Source: Chloroflexota bacterium (lineage in GTDB: Bacteria > Chloroflexota > Anaerolineae > Anaerolineales > DRMV01). Taken from it: DNA of 64,000 bases. Of this stretch, positions 44,685 to 51,420 are shown piece after piece. The position numbers and the translations under genes were made by a program. Position 1 is the first letter of the stretch; each line of letters begins with the position of its first letter. The stretch lies in NCBI GenBank assembly GCA_011322445.1, contig DRMV01000041.1, positions 62,001 through 126,000 of the forward strand. The letters run 5' to 3'. The notes under the pieces were generated by a model. That model worked only from the letters and a program-made list of their open reading frames with translations. It did not search any database and was not told the origin of the DNA.

Positions 44685-44975
44685 ATGATGGTACTGGTCA
44701 CTTACGATGTCAACACCGAAAGCCCGGCCGGGCAGGCGCGTCTGCGCAAGGTGGCCAAAATCTGCGAAGACTACGGCCAGCGGGTGCAAAACTCGGTATT
44801 TGAGTGCCTGATAGACACTGCCCAACTGAAAGTGTTGAAAGCGCGGCTAAGCGACGTCATCAACCCGGAAACAGACAGCCTGCGGTTCTACCTTCTGGGC
44901 AACAACTGGAAAGGGAAAATAGAGCACATTGGCGCCAAAGCGCCGGTAGACCTGGAAGGCACCCTCGTGGTGTAG
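44685..44975 (+). CDS. cas2: Cas2
   Basis: 96 aa: MMVLVTYDVNTESPAGQARLRKVAKICEDYGQRVQNSVFECL with the conserved D8 after the first strand, then LRFYLLGNNWKGKIEHIG. ACGAGGAG precedes tandem ATG codons at 44685 and 44688. Scaffold protein of the Cas1-Cas2 integrase. Last gene before the array leader. Confidence 0.95.
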   Translation: MMVLVTYDVNTESPAGQARLRKVAKICEDYGQRVQNSVFECLIDTAQLKVLKARLSDVINPETDSLRFYLLGNNWKGKIEHIGAKAPVDLEGTLVV

Positions 44976-45145
44976 AAAAAGGCACCTGCGAACCGCAAGC
45001 GATCATAAAAATGTGCGGAGGTTCGCAGGTCAAAAGGCACCTTAACAACCGAACAGCCCCACAAACAAGGGGCATTCTGGGATAAAATAGCGGAAGCCAG
45101 CGCCATATCTGGCGGCGTTGGTGTTTTTGAACGCCAGATGTTGCG
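44976..45145 (+). promoter_or_regulatory. CRISPR leader with three inverted repeats
   Basis: Directly after the cas2 stop: an 11-bp inverted repeat ACCTGCGAACC/GGTTCGCAGGT (44984-44994 and 45020-45030), itself between two direct copies of AAAAGGCACCT (44977-44987 and 45032-45042). Next CCCC/GGGG around 45056-45071, a possible -10 TAAAAT at 45083-45088, and ATCTGGCG (45107-45114) complementary to CGCCAGAT (45132-45139) just before the first repeat. The degenerate repeats are at the far end, so this is the leader side. Confidence 0.65.
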
Positions 45146-48100
45146 GTCGCTCCCCCTCGCGGGGAGCGTGGATTGAAACTGCCTATTTGGGCATAACCTG
45201 GCAGAAATTGGCAAGTCGCTCCCCCTCGCGGGGAGCGTGGATTGAAACCCGTGCGCTCCCATATTCCCGATAGTTGAAATTATGTCGCTCCCCCTCGCGG
45301 GGAGCGTGGATTGAAACGGGCCGTGAACTGGAAAAACCAGCGGGGCCGGAAGGTCGCTCCCCCTCGCGGGGAGCGTGGATTGAAACCTTGTAAGGTAATT
45401 GTAAAGTACGAAATTTTCAGTCGCTCCCCCTCGCGGGGAGCGTGGATTGAAACTTCTCCATTTTTATGCCTCCTTATATCTCAACATAGTCGCTCCCCCT
45501 CGCGGGGAGCGTGGATTGAAACTGCCAGGTTATGCCTGAATGAGCAGAAGTAGGGCTGTCGCTCCCCCTCGCGGGGAGCGTGGATTGAAACGCTTTTGTG
45601 GCGTTTATCGCCCTGGTGTTTGTGCGTCGCTCCCCCTCGCGGGGAGCGTGGATTGAAACTTAGGGAAATTGTTAAAGATTTCCATGAGGATAAGTCGCTC
45701 CCCCTCGCGGGGAGCGTGGATTGAAACCTCGAAGCCTTGAAAAATGCCAATGTTATCGCTTGTCGCTCCCCCTCGCGGGGAGCGTGGATTGAAACCTCGA
45801 AGCCCTGAAGAAGGCCGAAAGCATTGAGTAGTCGCTCCCCCTCGCGGGGAGCGTGGATTGAAACTCTCCTTTGGTGGTGGGTGGTGGAATGAGGAAAGCG
45901 TCGCTCCCCCTCGCGGGGAGCGTGGATTGAAACATCGCCGCCCAATGAGGGCGGGTAGAACGCAGTCGGTCGCTCCCCCTCGCGGGGAGCGTGGATTGAA
46001 ACCGTCCAAAACACCCAACCGCCGAAACTCGTCTTACGTCGCTCCCCCTCGCGGGGAGCGTGGATTGAAACGCCGCTCGCAAGGCGGATTTTCAAAACCT
46101 CGCTTGTCGCTCCCCCTCGCGGGGAGCGTGGATTGAAACTAAAATCTGCGATAACTTCGCCACTATCCGTATCATGTCGCTCCCCCTCGCGGGGAGCGTG
46201 GATTGAAACAAGGCCACATTGTCGGGCGACATGCCACGCAGGGCGTCGCTCCCCCTCGCGGGGAGCGTGGATTGAAACAATGCCAATTGCGCCGATGGTT
46301 CGCGAGGCCACCTGTCGCTCCCCCTCGCGGGGAGCGTGGATTGAAACAGTTTGATGTCGGTCACCGCGCTCCTGACATCAGCGTGTCGCTCCCCCTCGCG
46401 GGGAGCGTGGATTGAAACGGGCATAGAGCGCCCAACTATTTTTTAAGCGTCTAAGTCGCTCCCCCTCGCGGGGAGCGTGGATTGAAACTATATACCGTTT
46501 TTGCCAATTTTTGACAATCTCCGGTCGCTCCCCCTCGCGGGGAGCGTGGATTGAAACGCTGGCGAAACGGCGACGGTGGTCGAAGCGGTCATGGTCGCTC
46601 CCCCTCGCGGGGAGCGTGGATTGAAACACCTTCCATATTACCCCGGGTGACGCCTATATCTCGTCGCTCCCCCTCGCGGGGAGCGTGGATTGAAACGGGT
46701 TCTTTTCGGCAATGCAGCGGAGCTAACACCGTCGCTCCCCCTCGCGGGGAGCGTGGATTGAAACCTTGTAATTACCAGACAAGAAATGATTCTGGATAGT
46801 CGCTCCCCCTCGCGGGGAGCGTGGATTGAAACCGGTCGGTTGGCTGGAAAAATCAGCGTGGGCGGAAGTCGCTCCCCCTCGCGGGGAGCGTGGATTGAAA
46901 CGTTGTAGTGTTTTTCGCAGTAATAAACGCCATTATGTCGCTCCCCCTCGCGGGGAGCGTGGATTGAAACAGCGGCCTGCTGATGATAGGCTTGCAGGTG
47001 GGGCGTCGCTCCCCCTCGCGGGGAGCGTGGATTGAAACACATAATTCCCGCTTGTAGATACTCTGTATTGCCAGTCGCTCCCCCTCGCGGGGAGCGTGGA
47101 TTGAAACGCGGTAGTAGCACACTAACCACCTATTCCCAATCTGTCGCTCCCCCTCGCGGGGAGCGTGGATTGAAACGAGCCACCACCTGGAAAAATCAGC
47201 GTGGGCGGAAAGTCGCTCCCCCTCGCGGGGAGCGTGGATTGAAACCATATTACCTCACCACAATCATGTATGCTCCAGATGTCGCTCCCCCTCGCGGGGA
47301 GCGTGGATTGAAACCTCCAAGCTGCCTACTGCAAGCAGCATGTGAAGAGTCGCTCCCCCTCGCGGGGAGCGTGGATTGAAACCTCGCATGCGAGAAAATA
47401 TGAACGCACAAAAGCGGTCGCTCCCCCTCGCGGGGAGCGTGGATTGAAACCCGCAATCCATACGGGAACCGTACCCGTTCCCTGTGTCGCTCCCCCTCGC
47501 GGGGAGCGTGGATTGAAACAGCGCCCATCGCGCGCGCCCACCAGGTCGTAGCACGGGTCGCTCCCCCTCGCGGGGAGCGTGGATTGAAACTTGGGCGCGA
47601 GATGTGACCGAGTTGGAGCAGTTTGTCGCTCCCCCTCGCGGGGAGCGTGGATTGAAACCTCGCCCTCCGGCGGATACCACTCCAAATCCAACGTCGCTCC
47701 CCCTCGCGGGGAGCGTGGATTGAAACCCTGCAAGTGAATGGCAAAGACCAACCTCAGCCGTCGCTCCCCCTCGCGGGGAGCGTGGATTGAAACCGAGAGA
47801 AAATTGAAGAATTATAAGAAAAACCCAAAAGTCGCTCCCCCTCGCGGGGAGCGTGGATTGAAACAATATAGTCATCAATATTATCTACGATAATGCACGT
47901 CGCTCCCCCTCGCGGGGAGCGTGGATTGAAACACTTCCAACCTGTAAATTTTAATTCCTGAGTATTGTCGCTCCCCCTCGCGGGGAGCGTGGATTGAAAC
48001 GCCAGCGAAACCGCCCCGATTGTGGACGCAGTGTTGGTCGCTCCCCCTCGCGGGGAGCGTGGATTGAAACCCGTATTTTGCCGCCTGCCAACTGCGCGGG

Positions 48101-50132
48101 CCAGGTCGCTCCCCCTCGCGGGGAGCGTGGATTGAAACTGGTGAGACCTCGAAGGCTTGACGAAAGGCTTCTGTCGCTCCCCCTCGCGGGGAGCGTGGAT
48201 TGAAACCGCTCAGGTTGAGGAGCGCTGCACCAAGAGCGTCGTCGCTCCCCCTCGCGGGGAGCGTGGATTGAAACACCCCCGGCACGTACGAAAACACCAG
48301 CGACAGGGTCGCTCCCCCTCGCGGGGAGCGTGGATTGAAACTGGATAGCATGCGTCTTGATGTACTCGCGATCCTGTCGCTCCCCCTCGCGGGGAGCGTG
48401 GATTGAAACAGTTCAGCAGGCGGCGTGTAGTACCGCTCCATCACGTCGCTCCCCCTCGCGGGGAGCGTGGATTGAAACTGGGGTGGTGTATTGGTTGTCG
48501 GCGCGGGCGGTGGTGGTCGCTCCCCCTCGCGGGGAGCGTGGATTGAAACAATTGGATTGTTTTGTTGCTCGGACATGATTCCCTCGTCGCTCCCCCTCGC
48601 GGGGAGCGTGGATTGAAACCCCCGCAATGGCGGCCCAAGCGTTCGCCCGCGAAGTCGCTCCCCCTCGCGGGGAGCGTGGATTGAAACACCTTCGACGTCC
48701 GCTGGGTGGACGGCGAATACATGTCGCTCCCCCTCGCGGGGAGCGTGGATTGAAACATGCTGACGCAGCGGCGGAATTGCGGGCGGCGTTAGTCGCTCCC
48801 CCTCGCGGGGAGCGTGGATTGAAACTGAGAAAACTGACGCCAAGCGCCGTCTGGCGACGTGTCGCTCCCCCTCGCGGGGAGCGTGGATTGAAACGGGGCT
48901 CCTGCTGCGGTGCGTCATCTGGCGGCACCGTCGCTCCCCCTCGCGGGGAGCGTGGATTGAAACGAATTGGAGGCCGAGGAAACCTACCTGCGCATGATGT
49001 CGCTCCCCCTCGCGGGGAGCGTGGATTGAAACGATGCTGCGCTGGCGAGGCGAGATGAGGCGCTGGCGAGTCGCTCCCCCTCGCGGGGAGCGTGGATTGA
49101 AACGTTGCTCAAATTGGTTTGCGTAATCCTCGCCGAGTCGCTCCCCCTCGCGGGGAGCGTGGATTGAAACATCTGCCACGCAAACCAAAAACGCTAATAC
49201 TCCAGTCGCTCCCCCTCGCGGGGAGCGTGGATTGAAACGGCGTTCCGGCGGGCAGCGTTCCCACCGGCATTGGCGGTCGCTCCCCCTCGCGGGGAGCGTG
49301 GATTGAAACCCATCCGCTCCCTGGGGTTGCGTCATGTATAGATGTCGCTCCCCCTCGCGGGGAGCGTGGATTGAAACTATTTGTTTTCAACACTCTTGAC
49401 AAGAGTTGAAAGTCGCTCCCCCTCGCGGGGAGCGTGGATTGAAACCAATCTTCACAAAGGGAGTTGACCAATGTCACAATGTCGCTCCCCCTCGCGGGGA
49501 GCGTGGATTGAAACTGGCCTGGGCAGTGACCGCCCCTCAGCGTGCTAACTGTCGCTCCCCCTCGCGGGGAGCGTGGATTGAAACGTCGACCTGGGGAATG
49601 TATTGCCGGGAATACCAGTCGCTCCCCCTCGCGGGGAGCGTGGATTGAAACTCGTGCCCGCTCCACTTTATGCCCTCTCTTTGCGTGTCGCTCCCCCTCG
49701 CGGGGAGCGTGGATTGAAACCTGCTGAGGGTTTGGTTAGCAACGGTGCTGGCACATGTCGCTCCCCCTCGCGGGGAGCGTGGATTGAAACAACCGCACCC
49801 AAAACGCACCGCCGCCGCCCAGCGGGTCGCTCCCCCTCGCGGGGAGCGTGGATTGAAACGGGTTCGTGGCCGGGCGTGGCGGGGCATGTTGACGTCGCTC
49901 CCCCTCGCGGGGAGCGTGGATTGAAACCTCCCTCGCGGCGGGCGAAGTGGCACAGGTTGAGGTCGCTCCCCCTCGCGGGGAGCGTGGATTGAAACACGCC
50001 CGGTCGTTGACGAATTATAGATCGTAGCCGGTCGCTCCCCTCGCGGGGAGCGTGGATTGAAACGCCTCGGTGTACTCCTTCACCACATAGAGCGCCTTGT
50101 CGCTCCCCCTCGCGGGGAGCGTGGATTGAAGA
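45146..50132 (+). CRISPR. Type I-C CRISPR array, 73 repeats and 72 spacers
   Basis: Counted by hand: 73 copies of a 34-base repeat (GTCGCTCCCC...TGGATTGAAAC; stem CGCTCCCC/GGGGAGCG, 5-base loop) with spacers of 33-37 bases. The first 71 repeats look identical. Repeat 72 (50031-50063) has lost one C, and repeat 73 (50099-50132) ends in GA instead of AC, marking the old, distal end; the new end faces cas2. Repeat size and handle are those of type I-C. Several spacers are in-register relatives of each other (see findings). On the minus strand the repeats contain no stop, giving long false reading frames rich in SIHAPREGER-like motifs. Confidence 0.99.
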
Positions 50133-50274
50133 CGTGGGGAGGATGGATATAGCCATTGCTCCTGACCGAGGGCTTGCACAAGGGCATTGAACGCACAAAC
50201 GCCCGCGGATTTTCCGCGGGCGTCGATGCTGGCAAGAAAGGGGCGAAGCCCCAAAACCATGTTGGGGAAGTTAG
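50133..50274. other. Array trailer region
   Basis: No gene. Contains the hairpin at 50199-50223 that could end both the array transcript and the tRNA-Pro transcript. Confidence 0.4.
50199..50223 (-). terminator. Strong hairpin after the array and after tRNA-Pro
   Basis: Perfect 11-bp stem ACGCCCGCGGA/TCCGCGGGCGT with a 3-base loop. On the minus strand it is followed by TTTGTGCGTT, so it most likely terminates tRNA-Pro; on the plus strand it could stop array transcripts. Confidence 0.6.
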
Positions 50275-50348
50275 TCGGGGCGGGCGGATTTGAACCGCCG
50301 ACCTCACGGACCCGAACCGTGCGCTCTTCCGGGCTGAGCCACGCCCCG
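50275..50348 (-). tRNA. tRNA-Pro(CGG)
   Basis: Complete cloverleaf on the minus strand: acceptor CGGGGCG/CGCCCCG, D stem GCTC/GAGC, anticodon stem CACGG/CCGTG with loop TTCGGGT (anticodon CGG), T arm GGCGG-TTCAAAT-CCGCC, discriminator A at 50275. The 3' CCA is not encoded. Confidence 0.95.
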
Positions 50349-50360
50349 ATAGCGGGGCGG

Positions 50361-50389
50361 ATTATAACCCAATCTCTCCGATTTGACAA
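50361..50389 (-). promoter_or_regulatory. Promoter of tRNA-Pro
   Basis: Minus strand: TTGTCA (50389-50384), 17 bases, TATAAT (50366-50361), 12 bases before the tRNA 5' end. Its -35 hexamer overlaps the -35 of the divergent promoter on the plus strand. Confidence 0.75.
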
Positions 50390-50411
50390 TCCTCACTCGA
50401 AGGCTTATACT
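50383..50411 (+). promoter_or_regulatory. Promoter of the SWIM-gene leader
   Basis: TTGACA (50383-50388), 17 bases, TATACT (50406-50411). Near-consensus. It shares its -35 bases with the divergent tRNA-Pro promoter, so both polymerases cannot bind at once. Confidence 0.7.
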
Positions 50412-50417
50412 TAGGCA

Positions 50418-50515
50418 ACCTTCTTGTTCTGGAGAATGCCCCGCCATGCGAGTTCCCGCTTCTCCCAACTGTTGAGCCGTGAGTCACAGGCACGCCCGCG
50501 CGTGCCTGTGTTTTT
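50418..50515 (+). ncRNA. Short leader RNA ending in an intrinsic terminator (attenuator or sRNA)
   Basis: From the predicted start near 50418 the RNA can pair GGAGAA with TTCTCC (around 50431-50466) and ends with a 10-bp stem CACAGGCACG/CGTGCCTGTG (50485-50510) plus TTTTT. The terminator lies 21 bases before the SWIM gene start, so that gene needs read-through or antitermination. It matches no RNA family I recognise (not 4.5S or 6S). Confidence 0.55.
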
Positions 50516-50536
50516 ATCCCACGAAAGGAGCGACTT

Positions 50537-50782
50537 ATGGATTCTGGGATGGTTCGGAAGATTGAAAAGGCCAAACGCTATGCACAGGAGCGCGATCGGT
50601 TGCGCTTCGAGGGCCTCAAGGTCACTTTTCAGGGCGCGAACAACCCCCATGTGGTCACTTTTGAGCAAGGGCAGTGGCATTGCGATTGCGATTTCTTTCA
50701 AATGCGCGGCCGCTGCAGCCATACGATGGCACTGGAATACATTTTCGAGGAATGCCGCCTGACGCTGGCGGAAGAAGCCTGA
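50537..50782 (+). CDS. Small SWIM zinc-finger protein
   Basis: 81 aa, AAAGGAG upstream. The SWIM motif CxCxnCxH is clear: CDCDFFQMRGRCSHTMALEYI (about 49-70). A short basic N-terminus (VRKIEKAKRYAQERDRLRF) precedes a small beta segment (VTFQGANNPHVVTFEQGQW). Stand-alone SWIM proteins of this size occur in Chloroflexota and cyanobacteria; they bind DNA or proteins but have no defined role. Preceded by an attenuator-like leader and followed by a terminator hairpin. Confidence 0.85.
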   Translation: MDSGMVRKIEKAKRYAQERDRLRFEGLKVTFQGANNPHVVTFEQGQWHCDCDFFQMRGRCSHTMALEYIFEECRLTLAEEA

Positions 50783-50816
50783 GACCCCCGTTTGAAATAG
50801 TGTTGCAGAAAGCAAA

Positions 50817-50940
<124 letters not shown>

Positions 50941-50981
50941 GTAAAGGGCAGACTGGGGGGAGTGCCTGCCTGGGCAGCCGA

Positions 50982-50990
50982 ATTATACCA
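50982..50990 (-). promoter_or_regulatory. Extended -10 promoter of tRNA-Ser
   Basis: Minus strand TGGTATAAT, hexamer at 50987-50982, 41 bases before the tRNA 5' end. No clear -35. It overlaps the stop codon of the upstream gene. Confidence 0.5.
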
Positions 50991-51420
50991 GAATTTCCCC
51001 CGAATTGTTGTTCTTCAAAGCCATGCGCACGCGGTTTTCGATGGCAATGGCTTCGCGTTCCAGGTCAATGCCGTGCTGCGGATGGTGGGTAGGAATGCCC
51101 TCCCGCCGGGTGCGGAAGTATTCCCGCAGGTAGCGCCGCAGGAAGCGCCACGCCCCTAATTGCTGCCATTGCCGAATGTGCACGGCTTCGTGCGCCAGCA
51201 AAGCGGCTTGTTTGGCGGGGTTGAGGCTGGCAAAATAGGCCGCATCGGGCACGAACACCGTGCGCCCCAGGGTCACCGCGGCCGGCGGTGCATCCCACAG
51301 GCGCACCAGGAAGCCCACCAGCCGCGCGCGGGGCGTGCCAACCACCAGGCGGGCATCGGCGGGCCAGCCAAAGCCTGCCGCTTGCAAAAGTGCGGCTGCG
51401 GTGGGGGGCGGTTTCGTCAT
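50983..51420 (-). CDS. Small metalloprotease-like protein (HExxH, DUF4157-like)
   Basis: 145 aa from the ATG at 51420, which overlaps the dinG stop by ATGA. The central segment FASLNPAKQAALLAHEAVHIRQWQQLGAWRFLRRYL has HEAVH, the zinc-binding HExxH core, placed as in DUF4157/M48-like mini-peptidases. A further Glu in DLEREAIAIENRV could be the third ligand. No signal peptide is seen. Role unknown; translational coupling to dinG is the only context. Confidence 0.75.
   Translation of the reverse strand: MTKPPPTAAALLQAAGFGWPADARLVVGTPRARLVGFLVRLWDAPPAAVTLGRTVFVPDAAYFASLNPAKQAALLAHEAVHIRQWQQLGAWRFLRRYLREYFRTRREGIPTHHPQHGIDLEREAIAIENRVRMALKNNNSGEILV

Noticed and set aside
45311-50307. Long reading frames across the array, up to about 480 residues on the minus strand, rich in SIHAPREGER-like repeats
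   Set aside because: They are products of the stop-free 34-base repeat read in all frames; there is no start signal and the repeats explain every motif.
50418-50515. 4.5S or 6S RNA
   Set aside because: The conserved GGAAG/GCAGCC core of SRP RNA and the long bubble structure of 6S RNA are absent.
50424-50762. Frame starting ATGCCCCGCC in the SWIM leader
   Set aside because: It runs through the terminator hairpin and over the SWIM gene in another frame, with no recognisable protein features; at most a leader peptide start.
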